From Massilia yuzhufengensis (GTDB lineage Bacteria; Pseudomonadota; Gammaproteobacteria; Burkholderiales; Burkholderiaceae_D): a stretch of 64,000 nucleotides of DNA. Where the stretch lies: contig NZ_FOLD01000009.1 in the NCBI RefSeq assembly GCF_900112225.1, positions 1 to 64,000 on the forward strand, read 5' to 3'. The translations under genes were made by a program, and so were the position numbers. This document shows, piece by piece, positions 35,314 to 44,462 of the stretch (the stretch's first letter is position 1; every line of letters begins with the position of its first letter). The notes under the pieces are model-generated. The model saw only the letters and a program-made list of their open reading frames with translations. It was not told where the DNA came from and searched no databases.

Positions 35314-36079
35314 TCACCGCCGGCAGGCCGAATCCGTTGCGTTCGAGGATGGCGCGCGCCGCGGGCGAGCCCAGGAAGCGCACGAAGCGCGCGGCCAGCG
35401 GCTGCGTGCTGCCGGCCGAGGTGACGATGGCGCCCTGCTCGATCGGCGCCACGCCGGCATCGCTGATCAGGTGGTGGCGCCCGACCCCCGCCATCCTTGG
35501 CGAGCGCACCGTGGCCAGCGAAATGATGCCCAGCTGGGCGTTGCCGGTCTGGACGAACTGCGCGGCCTGGGCAATGTTCTCGCCGATGACCAGGCGCGGC
35601 TGCACCGCTTGCCACAGCTTGTCGCGTTCCAATGCGGCCTTGGCCGCGCGTCCATACGGCGCCGTGTCCGGGTTACCAATGGCGATGCGGGCCACGCGCG
35701 GGTCGCGCAGCAGGGGCAAGCCCTGGCTGACATCGAAGCGCGGGTCGGTGGTCCACAGCACGATGCGGCCGATCGCATAGGGGCGCAGGGTGGCGCCGTC
35801 GGCCGCGCCCAGCTTGGCCAACTGGGTCGGGTACAGCATGTCGGCCGACAGGAAGACGTGGAAGGGCGCGCCGTTGCGGATCTGGGCGAAGAAGTTGCCG
35901 GACGCGCCGGTAGAGATCTTCACGTCCGCACCAGGCGCCTCCTTGCGGAAGGCGGCCGCCAGCTCGTCGATGCAATACACCAGGTCGCTGGCCGCGGCCA
36001 CCAGCAGCGGCGTGGTGTTGGCGCGTGCGCCAGGGGCGGCCAGCAGTGTTGCAAACAGGATGACAAGCAATTTATTCAT
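35306..36079 (-). CDS. modA: Molybdate ABC transporter substrate-binding protein
   Basis: ModA is the periplasmic binding protein that captures molybdate. The 257-residue protein has a signal peptide (MNKLLVILFATLLAAPGARA) and then LLVAAASDLVYCIDELAAAF, STGASGNFFAQIRNGAPFHVFLSADM and GNPDTAPYGRAA, which are the usual ModA ligand segments. It is transcribed divergently from the rep gene across 67 nt. The modA-modB pair overlaps by 8 nt. Confidence 0.94.
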   Translation of the reverse strand: MNKLLVILFATLLAAPGARANTTPLLVAAASDLVYCIDELAAAFRKEAPGADVKISTGASGNFFAQIRNGAPFHVFLSADMLYPTQLAKLGAADGATLRPYAIGRIVLWTTDPRFDVSQGLPLLRDPRVARIAIGNPDTAPYGRAAKAALERDKLWQAVQPRLVIGENIAQAAQFVQTGNAQLGIISLATVRSPRMAGVGRHHLISDAGVAPIEQGAIVTSAGSTQPLAARFVRFLGSPAARAILERNGFGLPAVND

Positions 36080-36146
36080 GAGTTCATTTTAGCGCGGCAG
36101 CCCGCGCCTCGTTACAATACCCGGCCATTCTGCAGAAATCTTTCCC

Positions 36147-38207
36147 ATGTCCAACGCACCAAAGTTCGGCCTCAACGGGCCGCAAAGCGAAGCCGTGCTC
36201 TATCTGGACGGTCCTTGCCTGGTGCTGGCCGGCGCCGGCTCGGGCAAGACGCGCGTCATTACGCAGAAAATTGCCTACATGATCGAAGAGTGCGGCTATG
36301 ACCCGCGCACGATTGCCGCGCTGACCTTTACCAATAAGGCGGCGCTGGAAATGCAGGAACGCATCGCCAAGCTGCTCAAGCAGCCAAAACAGGCCAAGCA
36401 ATTGACCGTGTCCACCTTCCACTCGCTGGGCGTGAAGATCTTGCGCCAGGAGGCGGCCGGCGTCGGCCTGAAGGACAAGTTTTCCATCATGGACAGCGAC
36501 GACTGCTACACCATTGTGTCCGACCTGGCGCTGACCACGGATAAACAGGAAATCCGCCGCATCCAGAACGCCATCTCGCTGTGGAAGAACGGCCTGGTCG
36601 ACCCGGACGACGCCATCCACAACGCCGTCGATGAAGACGAAGCCATGTCGGCGCGCGTCTACCGCAGCTACCTCGCCACCCTGCAGGCCTACCAGGCGGT
36701 CGATTTCGACGACCTGATCCGCCTGCCGGTGGAGCTGTTCCGCAACAACGAATCGATCCGCGACCGCTGGCAGCGCCGCCTGCGCTACCTGTTGATGGAT
36801 GAATACCAGGACACCAACACCTGCCAGTACGAGCTGGTGAAACTGCTGGTGACCGGGATCGGCAAGAAGCCGATGTTCACCGCCGTGGGCGACGACGACC
36901 AGGCGATCTACGCCTGGCGCGGCGCGTCGGTGGAAAACCTGAAGACCCTGCAGACCGATTTCCCCGACCTGCGCGTCATCAAGCTGGAACAGAACTACCG
37001 CTCCACCACCCGCATCCTGCAGGCGGCCAATGCCGTCATCGGCAATAACCCGAAGCTGTTCGAGAAGTCGCTGTGGTCCGAGCACGGCCTGGGCGAGCCG
37101 ATCGAGGTGCTGGGCATGCAGAGCGACGAGCAGGAAGCGGAACAGATCGCGATCATGATCTCGGCCGACCATTTCCAGCGCAAGAACAAGTGGACCGACT
37201 ACGCAATTTTGTACCGCGGCAACCACCAGGCGCGCGTCATCGAGCAGTCCCTGCGCAAGGAACGCATCCCCTACACCATGTCGGGCGGCCAGAGCTTCTT
37301 TGACAAGGCCGAGATCAAGGACATCATCGCCTACCTGCGCCTGATCGCGAACCAGGACGACGACCCGGCCTTCATCCGCGCCGTCACGACGCCGAAACGC
37401 GGGGTCGGCATGGCCACGCTGGAAACCCTGGGCGAATTCTCGAAGCAGTGGAACTGCTCCCTGTTCGAGGCCGCGCGCAAGGGCGGACTGGAAGCCAAGC
37501 TGGCCGAACGCCAGCTGGCGCCGCTGCGCGACTTTTGCCGCTTCATGCTGGAACTGGAAGACCGCGCCACCCGCCCGGGCCCGTCCGGCAGCGGCGACAA
37601 TGCGGCCGAAGTGCTCGACGACATGATGAAGGAAATGAATTACGAGCACTATTTGTACGAGAATTTCGACGACCGCGCAGCCCAGGGCAAGTGGCAGAAC
37701 GTCCTCGAATTCACCAACTGGCTGAAGGAACGGGGACGCGGCGGGCGCGAGCGCGACGGCGAAGAAAAGAACCTGCTCGAGCTGACCCAGATGGTGGCGC
37801 TGATGTCGATGCTGGAAGGCCAGGACGAGGAACAGGATGCGGTGCGCATGTCGACCCTGCACGCCTCCAAGGGCCTGGAATATCCGCACGTGTTCCTGGT
37901 GGGCGTGGAAGAGGGCATCCTGCCGCACAAGGGCGATCCGGATGCGCCGGTGGAAATCATCGCCGCCCGCATCCAGGAAGAGCGGCGCCTGATGTACGTC
38001 GGCATCACGCGTGCCCAGCGCACCCTGCGCCTGACCTGGTGCAAGAAGCGCAAGCGCGCCGGCGAGCTGGTGCATTGCGAGCCGTCGCGCTTCATCAAGG
38101 AAATGGCGCTCGACGTCGGCGACGCGCCGCCCAAGGAAACCGAAGTCATCACGCCCAAAGACCGGCTGGCCAGCCTGAAAGCCTTGCTGGCGATGCCGAA
38201 GGCATAA
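36147..38207 (+). CDS. rep: ATP-dependent DNA helicase Rep
   Basis: Rep is a superfamily 1 3'-to-5' helicase that helps forks pass protein blocks. The 686-residue protein has the UvrD-like motifs in order: Walker A AGAGSGKTRVI at about residues 29-39, motif Ia LTFTNKAALEM, motif II LMDEYQDTN, motif III VGDDDQAIYAWRGA, motif IV LEQNYRST, motif V STLHASKGLEYPHVF and motif VI YVGITRAQRTL. The length and the DDDQAIYAW form fit Rep better than UvrD. A TACAAT at 36113-36118 could be the -10 element. It is divergent from modA. Confidence 0.92.
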   Translation: MSNAPKFGLNGPQSEAVLYLDGPCLVLAGAGSGKTRVITQKIAYMIEECGYDPRTIAALTFTNKAALEMQERIAKLLKQPKQAKQLTVSTFHSLGVKILRQEAAGVGLKDKFSIMDSDDCYTIVSDLALTTDKQEIRRIQNAISLWKNGLVDPDDAIHNAVDEDEAMSARVYRSYLATLQAYQAVDFDDLIRLPVELFRNNESIRDRWQRRLRYLLMDEYQDTNTCQYELVKLLVTGIGKKPMFTAVGDDDQAIYAWRGASVENLKTLQTDFPDLRVIKLEQNYRSTTRILQAANAVIGNNPKLFEKSLWSEHGLGEPIEVLGMQSDEQEAEQIAIMISADHFQRKNKWTDYAILYRGNHQARVIEQSLRKERIPYTMSGGQSFFDKAEIKDIIAYLRLIANQDDDPAFIRAVTTPKRGVGMATLETLGEFSKQWNCSLFEAARKGGLEAKLAERQLAPLRDFCRFMLELEDRATRPGPSGSGDNAAEVLDDMMKEMNYEHYLYENFDDRAAQGKWQNVLEFTNWLKERGRGGRERDGEEKNLLELTQMVALMSMLEGQDEEQDAVRMSTLHASKGLEYPHVFLVGVEEGILPHKGDPDAPVEIIAARIQEERRLMYVGITRAQRTLRLTWCKKRKRAGELVHCEPSRFIKEMALDVGDAPPKETEVITPKDRLASLKALLAMPKA

Positions 38208-38276
38208 GTTTGACGCGTGCGCGTTGCGGATTAGCCTTGAAGGGCTGATAACTCACGCGCACGATTGAATTCTTAT

Positions 38277-38305
38277 TTGACTTCCCCTGTCTCACAAGAA
38301 ATACT
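38277..38305 (+). promoter_or_regulatory. Candidate sigma-70 promoter for the M10 metalloprotease
   Basis: TTGACT at 38277-38282 and AATACT at 38300-38305 are separated by 17 nt, a good match, 60 nt before the start codon of the metalloprotease-like gene. Upstream, CGTGCGCG at 38216-38223 pairs with CGCGCACG at 38256-38263 and could form a long stem-loop that ends the rep message; it has no T-tract. Confidence 0.5.
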
Positions 38306-38367
38306 TTCCGGAAAGCGAACTTCCGCATCGGCACGTCGCACTAACTTTCCAGAAAAATATCTCAAGC

Positions 38368-40506
38368 ATGGCAACTGTTTCCGACCTGACCAATACGCCC
38401 CTGTCCGGGTTGAACCACATCGATGCGCTGCTCGATATCGGCCCCGACTGGAATTACCTGACCGGTGTCGCGGCCAACACGATGTACTACACCTTCTCGA
38501 TTTCTTCGGGCAACGAAAAAAACGTGGCGGGCCAGGAGGCATTTACCCAGGCCCAGCAGATAGCGACGCGCGCCGCCTTCGACTACCTGCAACAGGTCAC
38601 CGGCATCCAGTTCGTCGAGACCGCGATCGGCACCAGCGCCCAGTTCCACCTGGCCAACCGCAACCTGGACAACAGCAGCACGACCGGCCTGTGCAGCTGG
38701 GAAAGCAGCTATTCCTATGGCGCCGGCAATGTCCTGAACAGTTATTCGGCGAATGCCTATGTCTACCTGGACAATGTCGAATGGCGTGCCCAGAACCGCA
38801 ACCTGGAACCGGGCGGCGAAGGCTATGAAACCCTGCTGCACGAGCTGGGCCACGCACTGGGCCTGAAGCATCCGTTCGAGGACGATATCCGGCTGCCGGC
38901 CAGCCAGGACAATCCGGGCAATACCCTGATGTCCTACGGCAGCGGCGGACCCTACTCCACCTTCAGCCCCTACGACATCGCGGCCCTGAACTGGCTGTAT
39001 GGCGGCGACGGCCTGCGCGGCGCGCTCGGCATCAACTCGACCGCTGGCGGGCGCTATGTTACCGGCACCACCGGCGCCGACCGCCTGACCGGCAGCGCGG
39101 CCGACGACATGTTCGCGGGCTTCGGCGGCAACGACACCATCCTGGGCGGCGCCGGCAACGACACGGTGGCCTTCAGCCGTCCGCGCGGCGAATACGTGGT
39201 CAGCGAAAACGCCGCCCACGACCTGATCATCGCCCATGCCACGCAAGGCACGGTCACGCTCAACAGCATCGAGCAGTTCTCCTTTTTCGATGGCACCTAC
39301 CAGCGGGCCCAGGTCCTGGTCGACATCACTGCGCCGGCCGCGCCGACCGCGGCTGTCACCAAGAATGCCGCCGGCTACGCTGCCGGCAACCAGCCGCGCG
39401 TGAGCGGCGAGGCAGAGCCCAATTCGACCGTGCGCGTGTACGAGGGCGCGCGCCTGGTGGGCGAGACCCTGGCCGACGCCAACGGACTCTGGACCGTCGT
39501 CACCACCGGCACCTTCACCGATGGACTGAACCGCGCGGTGCGCGTGACCGCCACCGACGCCACCGGCAACGTATCGCCCTTCAGCGAATTGGCCACCTTC
39601 CACGTCGACGCCACCGCGCCCTTCATCCCGACCTCGACGATGACGCTGGCCGACAAGAGCAACCAGCCGGTATTCAGCGGGACCGCGGAAGCCGGCACCA
39701 CGATCCAGCTGGTGCGCATCAGCGACGCCGTCGAGATCGGCCGCACCGTGACCAAGGCCGACGGCACCTGGAAGATCGATTCGGCGGCCCTGCCGAACGG
39801 CGAGTACGAAATCGCGGCAGTGTCGGTCGACATCGCCGACAACGCCACCAGTGCGCTCAACCGCATGAAGTTCACCATCGACAGCGCGCTGAACCTGGCC
39901 GGCAACAGCCTCGACAACCGCTTCGCTGCGGGCGCCGGCAACAATGCGATCGATGGCCAGGCCGGCCTGGATACCGTGGTGTACACCGGCGCGCGCGCCG
40001 ACTTCGTCGTCGAGCGCGGCGTGTACGGCGTGACCGTGGCCGCCAAGACCGGCACCGGCGGCACCGATAACCTGGTCAATGTCGAGCGCGTGCAGTTCGG
40101 CGACACCATGCTGGCGCTGGACATCGATGGCAATGCCGGCCAGGTCTACCGCCTGTACCAGGCCGCCTTCGACCGCGTGCCCGATGCCGGCGGCCTGGCC
40201 TACTGGATCAAGGCCCTCGACAGCGGCGCCTTCGACCTGAACGACATTTCCGGCCTGTTCCTGAACCAGGAGGAGTCGTACGCGTTGTATGCGCAGGATC
40301 CGTCGGATACCAGCTTCGTCACCAAGCTCTACGCCCACGTGCTGCACCGCCCGGCCGAAGGCGCTGGCTTCGACTTCTGGGTCAATGGCCTGCAGCAGGC
40401 TACCCGCGCCGAAGTGCTGGCCTTCTTCTCGGAGAGCCCGGAAAACCAGGCCCAGGTGATCGGTGCGATCAACGACGGGATCGAGTTCCCGCTCTCCGGT
40501 GGATAA
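38368..40506 (+). CDS. Serralysin-like M10 metalloprotease with Ig-like, RTX and DUF4214 domains
   Basis: This 712-residue protein has no signal peptide and probably uses type I secretion. The metzincin zinc site HELGHALGLKHP starts at residue 158, and the Met-turn TLMSYGSGG comes about 30 residues later. The following YDIAALNWLYGG fits the serralysin family. RTX-type GGAGNDTV repeats lie near 255-270. Two bacterial Ig-like domains occupy about 310-510, then another RTX-like part, and a DUF4214-like pair near 590-680 (VYRLYQAAFDRVPDAGGLAYW and HVLHRPAEGAGFDFW). The protease activity is inferred from the intact zinc site. Confidence 0.88.
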   Translation: MATVSDLTNTPLSGLNHIDALLDIGPDWNYLTGVAANTMYYTFSISSGNEKNVAGQEAFTQAQQIATRAAFDYLQQVTGIQFVETAIGTSAQFHLANRNLDNSSTTGLCSWESSYSYGAGNVLNSYSANAYVYLDNVEWRAQNRNLEPGGEGYETLLHELGHALGLKHPFEDDIRLPASQDNPGNTLMSYGSGGPYSTFSPYDIAALNWLYGGDGLRGALGINSTAGGRYVTGTTGADRLTGSAADDMFAGFGGNDTILGGAGNDTVAFSRPRGEYVVSENAAHDLIIAHATQGTVTLNSIEQFSFFDGTYQRAQVLVDITAPAAPTAAVTKNAAGYAAGNQPRVSGEAEPNSTVRVYEGARLVGETLADANGLWTVVTTGTFTDGLNRAVRVTATDATGNVSPFSELATFHVDATAPFIPTSTMTLADKSNQPVFSGTAEAGTTIQLVRISDAVEIGRTVTKADGTWKIDSAALPNGEYEIAAVSVDIADNATSALNRMKFTIDSALNLAGNSLDNRFAAGAGNNAIDGQAGLDTVVYTGARADFVVERGVYGVTVAAKTGTGGTDNLVNVERVQFGDTMLALDIDGNAGQVYRLYQAAFDRVPDAGGLAYWIKALDSGAFDLNDISGLFLNQEESYALYAQDPSDTSFVTKLYAHVLHRPAEGAGFDFWVNGLQQATRAEVLAFFSESPENQAQVIGAINDGIEFPLSGG

Positions 40507-40564
40507 ACCGGCGCGTATCCGTGCGCAAGGCTGGCATAATGCCGGCTTTGCGCCGGAGTGTACC

Positions 40565-40768
40565 GTGAGCCAGGAAGACCGTATCGTCGACATCGAAATC
40601 AAGCTCACGCACCAGGAAGACCTGGTCGAGACGCTGAACCAGACCATCTACCGCCAGGGCCGCCGCATCGACCAGCTCGAAGCCATGGTCACCGCCATGG
40701 CGGACCACGTCCGCAACCTGCAGTCCAACCGCGGCGGGCCGCTCAACGAGAAGCCGCCCCACTACTGA
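40565..40768 (+). CDS. slyX: SlyX family protein
   Basis: This 67-residue coiled-coil protein starts at GTG 40565 with GGAG 6 nt upstream. The translation MSQEDRIVDIEIKLTHQEDL is the SlyX N-terminus, and the protein ends with the usual PPHY. The family function is unknown. The longer frame upstream overlaps the metalloprotease end out of frame. The last 26 nt overlap the 3' end of the convergent GMC oxidoreductase gene. Confidence 0.85.
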   Translation: MSQEDRIVDIEIKLTHQEDLVETLNQTIYRQGRRIDQLEAMVTAMADHVRNLQSNRGGPLNEKPPHY

Positions 40769-42038
40769 GGCCTTCGCCCAGGCGCTGGCCCAGGCAGAGC
40801 AGCGTCAGCGTCGGCGGCAATCCCCACGCCTGCGGGATCACCGACGCATCGCACACGTACAGGCCCGGCGCCGCGCGCAGCTCGCTGTCGACGCCGGCCC
40901 CGATGCGGATACTGCCGCCAGGATGCGCCGCGAAGTGGTGGCTGGCAAAGACCTGGTGCGCGCCCGCCTGTTCCAGGATGCGGCGCGCCATCCCGACTCC
41001 CTCCGCCAGGCGCGCCCGGTCGCCGGGACCCAGGCGCTTGTCCACCCAGCGCGGCCCCACCGCGCCGCCGATCTCGTCGCGGATCTTCACCATGATGCTG
41101 AGCGTGCGCGCATGCGCCGTGACGCGGTCGACGCGGCCGGCCTGCAGCGCAAAGGCCTGGTACATCGTGCGCGGCAAGGTGAGGTCGGCCAGCGCGATGC
41201 CGGCTTCATGAAAACTGGCGCCGGCCGCCATCGGCACTTCCGCACCGCCGTCGAGGTCATCGACGCTGCCCATCACCGCCACCACCGGGTCGCTGAAGAA
41301 GGGCGCATGGCGCGGCCCCAGGCTGGAGGCATGCAGCAGGCGCGGGCTGCCGATGCCGCCGCCGGCCAGCACCACCAGTGGCGCGCGCGCCGTGTGCCGG
41401 CGGCCCGCATGCTCCAGCTCCACGCCGGCGGTCCGGCCGTCCTCCATCACCACCTTCAGCACCCGGCTGCGGTCGCGCAGCACGGCGCCGTGGCTGCAGG
41501 CCTGTTCCACGAAGTCGCGCGCGCTCCACTTGGCGCCGTAGGGGCAGCCATACACGCAGCGCCAGCAGCCGCTGCGGCAGGCCTGCGGGCGGATCATCTT
41601 GTCGAGCTTGCGCCAGTCGAAGCCGGCGGCGCGCGCGGCCGCCATGATACGGGTGGCCATCGGGCCCACCAGGCGGTCGGGCAGGGGCGCCAGCGGCAGC
41701 TCGGCGCGCAGCGCCGCCAGGGCCGGCGCGAGGTCGATGCCGTGGGCCGCGAACATGGCCAGCGGCGGCGCGGCGGCAGTGGCGAAGTTCAGCGCCGAGC
41801 TGCCGCCCAGCGCGCTGCCGGCCACCAGCAGCGAAGCGTCGCGGTGCAGCCAGGCGCCCTTGCCCGGCAGCGCCATCGTGGCCATCTGGCCCAGCGTGCC
41901 CTTGAGCGGCGCGGCGCTGCCCTGTTCCAGGATCAGTACCCGTAAGCCGCCGCGCGCCAGCGCGCGCGCGGTGCTGGCGCCGCCGGGGCCGGTGCCGACG
42001 ACGATGGCGTCGAAAGGTTGGGGGAAGGCGGGTTCCAT
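40743..42038 (-). CDS. GMC-type FAD-dependent oxidoreductase with a four-cysteine cluster
   Basis: The start ATG 42038 gives 431 residues beginning MEPAFPQPFDAIVVGTGPGGAST with the FAD-binding fold. The GSALGGSSALNF segment is the GMC signature, and the C-terminus carries HPGGSIRIG and CDASVIPQAWGLPPTLTLLCLGQRLGE, typical of the family. A cysteine cluster CRSGCWRCVYGCPYGAKW occurs near residues 165-182, as in long-chain alcohol oxidase-like members. Substrate is unknown. The frame is open about 100 codons further upstream, but that part is not protein-like. Confidence 0.87.
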   Translation of the reverse strand: MEPAFPQPFDAIVVGTGPGGASTARALARGGLRVLILEQGSAAPLKGTLGQMATMALPGKGAWLHRDASLLVAGSALGGSSALNFATAAAPPLAMFAAHGIDLAPALAALRAELPLAPLPDRLVGPMATRIMAAARAAGFDWRKLDKMIRPQACRSGCWRCVYGCPYGAKWSARDFVEQACSHGAVLRDRSRVLKVVMEDGRTAGVELEHAGRRHTARAPLVVLAGGGIGSPRLLHASSLGPRHAPFFSDPVVAVMGSVDDLDGGAEVPMAAGASFHEAGIALADLTLPRTMYQAFALQAGRVDRVTAHARTLSIMVKIRDEIGGAVGPRWVDKRLGPGDRARLAEGVGMARRILEQAGAHQVFASHHFAAHPGGSIRIGAGVDSELRAAPGLYVCDASVIPQAWGLPPTLTLLCLGQRLGEGLSSGAASR

Positions 42039-42107
42039 GGATAGGCAAGGCGAGGTGAAAACGGATGTTAACACGCTCGCAGCCGGTGCCTGCAAAGTGT
42101 CGTGACA

Positions 42108-42131
42108 GGGTAAATACGCGGGTAAATACGC
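42108..42131. repeat. Short tandem repeat in a divergent promoter region
   Basis: The 12-nt unit GGGTAAATACGC occurs twice in direct succession, followed by GGGG, in the 220-nt gap between the divergent GMC oxidoreductase and M3 peptidase genes. A possible -10 element TATGAT follows at 42191-42196. Whether the repeat is an operator is unknown. Confidence 0.6.
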
Positions 42132-42258
42132 GGGGTATTCCATGCAGCATACATACGCTTTTTGTTGTGACGGCATGCGTATAAGCCTGCTATGATCTTC
42201 GCGCAACGGCTGTCGAGCGTGCCCGGCAGCTCCCTCCCAAGAGTCTGTGAAAGATCGC

Positions 42259-44379
42259 ATGAACCGACCACATCTGCTCGTCGTTGCCGCCAGCCTCGCG
42301 CTCGCGCACACGGCCTTCGCCGCACCCGCCCTCGATGCCTCCAACCCGTTTGCCCAGCCCAGCAGCCTGCCGCTGCACTACCCGGCTTTCGACAAGATCA
42401 AGAACGAGCACTTCCTGCCTGCGTACGCGGCCGGCATGGCCGAGCACCTGCGCGAGATCGACGCCATCACCCGGGTGCGCTCGGCGCCGACGTTCGACAA
42501 CACCATCGTCGCCATGGAGCGCGCCGGCCAGATGCTCGCGCGCGTGGCCGCGACCTTCTCGAATCTGCAGACCGCCAACACCAACGACACGCTGGACGCG
42601 GTCGACCGCGAGATGTCGCCGAAACTGGCCGCGCACAACGACACCATCTACCTGAACCCGGCCCTGTTCCAGCGCGTGAAAACCCTGCACGCCAAGCGCG
42701 CCACGCTGGGGCTGGACGCCGAATCGAAGCACCTGCTCGAGCGCGTATACAAGGAGTTCGTGCGCGCCGGCGCCAACCTCTCAGGCACCAACAAGGACAG
42801 GCTCAAGAAGTACAACGCCGAGATCGCCTCGCTCCAGTCCGAGTTCTCGCAGCGCGTGCTCAAGGAGGCCAATGCCTCGGCGCTGATGGTCGCCACGCGC
42901 GCGGAACTGGCCGGCTTCTCGGATGCCGAGATCAACGCCGCCGCCCTCGAAGCCGACAAGCGCGGCCAGAAAGGCAAGTACGCGATCGCCATCGTCAACA
43001 CCAGCAGCCAGCCGGCCCTGTCGACGCTCACCAACCGCTCGACGCGCGAGCGCCTGATGGCCGCGTCGCTCAATCGCGGCAGCCGCGGCGGCGAATTCGA
43101 CAGCCGCGAACTGGTGCTCAAGCTGGTCAAACTGCGCGCCGAACGCGCCACGCTGCTGGGCTACCCGAACTACGCGGCCTATTCGCAGGAACTGGAAACG
43201 GCCAAGAACCCGCAAGCGGTCAACAAGCTGCTGGCCGAGCTGGCAAAACCGGCGGTGAACAATGCGCGCAAGGAAGCGGCCGAGATCCAGAAGGTCATCG
43301 ATGCCGGCAAGGGCGGCTTCCAGGTCGCCAGCTACGACTGGCCGATCTACCAGGACAAGGTGCGCGCCGCCAAGTACAACTTCGACGAGAACCAGCTGCG
43401 CCCTTACTTTGAACTGAACCGCGTGCTGGTGGACGGCGTGTTCTTCGCGGCGACCAAGGAATACGGCATCACCTTCAAGGAGCGCAAGGACTTGCCGGTG
43501 TACGACGCCGACGTGCGCACCTTCGACGTGTTCGACCACGACGGCAAGCAGCTGGCGATCTTCATCTTCGACCCCTACGCACGCGGCAACAAGCAGGGCG
43601 GCGCCTGGATGAACGAATACGTGTCGCAGTCCCACCTGCTGGGCAACAAGCCAGTGGTCGGCAACCACCTCAACATCCCGAAACCGGCTGCCGGCGAGCC
43701 GACCCTGCTGACCTACGACGAAGTGCGCACCGCCTTCCACGAGTTCGGCCACGCGCTGCACGGCATGTTCTCGAACGTGAAGTACCCGCACTTCTCGGGC
43801 ACCAGCGTGCCGCGCGACTTCGTCGAGTACCCGTCCCAGGTCAACGAGATGTGGGCGATCTGGCCCGAGGTCCTGTCCAACTACGCCAAGCACCACCAGA
43901 CCGGCGCGCCGATGCCGAAAGAACTGCTGGACAAGGTGGTCGCCTCGAAGAAGTTCAACCAGGGCTACATGACCACCGAATACCTGGCCGCGTCCCTGCT
44001 CGACCAGCGCTGGCACCAGCTGAAAGCCTCCGAGATCCCGACCGACGTACTGGCCTTCGAAGCCAGGGCGCTGAAGGAGGCGGGCGTGGACTTCGCGCCG
44101 GTGCCGCCGCGCTACCGCACGACCTACTTCTCGCACTCGATGAACGGCGGCTACTCGGCCGGCTACTACGCCTACCTGTGGAGCGAGAAGCTCGACGCCG
44201 ACACGGTCCAGTGGTTCACCACCAGCGGCGGCTTGAGCCGCAAGAACGGCGACCACTTCCGCAAGACCCTGCTCTCGCGCGGCGGCAGCGCCGATGCGAT
44301 GGACCTGTTCCGCGACTTCCGCGGCCGCGACCCGGTCATCGAGCCGCTGCTGGAACGCCGCGGCCTGACCGGTAACTGA
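42259..44379 (+). CDS. Secreted M3 family metallopeptidase, first of tandem pair
   Basis: The start ATG 42259 gives 706 residues, with signal peptide MNRPHLLVVAASLALAHTAFA. The body matches the thimet oligopeptidase/Dcp/oligopeptidase A family, with the zinc motif HEFGHALHG at residue 494 and the conserved RSTYFSH-like stretch (RYRTTYFSHSMNGGYSAGYYAYLW). It is probably a periplasmic dipeptidyl carboxypeptidase or oligopeptidase, as in Dcp. An 83-nt gap separates it from a paralogue on the same strand, so the two may form an operon. Confidence 0.9.
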   Translation: MNRPHLLVVAASLALAHTAFAAPALDASNPFAQPSSLPLHYPAFDKIKNEHFLPAYAAGMAEHLREIDAITRVRSAPTFDNTIVAMERAGQMLARVAATFSNLQTANTNDTLDAVDREMSPKLAAHNDTIYLNPALFQRVKTLHAKRATLGLDAESKHLLERVYKEFVRAGANLSGTNKDRLKKYNAEIASLQSEFSQRVLKEANASALMVATRAELAGFSDAEINAAALEADKRGQKGKYAIAIVNTSSQPALSTLTNRSTRERLMAASLNRGSRGGEFDSRELVLKLVKLRAERATLLGYPNYAAYSQELETAKNPQAVNKLLAELAKPAVNNARKEAAEIQKVIDAGKGGFQVASYDWPIYQDKVRAAKYNFDENQLRPYFELNRVLVDGVFFAATKEYGITFKERKDLPVYDADVRTFDVFDHDGKQLAIFIFDPYARGNKQGGAWMNEYVSQSHLLGNKPVVGNHLNIPKPAAGEPTLLTYDEVRTAFHEFGHALHGMFSNVKYPHFSGTSVPRDFVEYPSQVNEMWAIWPEVLSNYAKHHQTGAPMPKELLDKVVASKKFNQGYMTTEYLAASLLDQRWHQLKASEIPTDVLAFEARALKEAGVDFAPVPPRYRTTYFSHSMNGGYSAGYYAYLWSEKLDADTVQWFTTSGGLSRKNGDHFRKTLLSRGGSADAMDLFRDFRGRDPVIEPLLERRGLTGN

Positions 44380-44462
44380 TCCCCTGCGCCGTCCTTCCTG
44401 CCGCCACGAGCGGCGAGGAGGGCGGCGTGTTGTTTGCTCCAACCACTTCCAAAAGAGACAAC

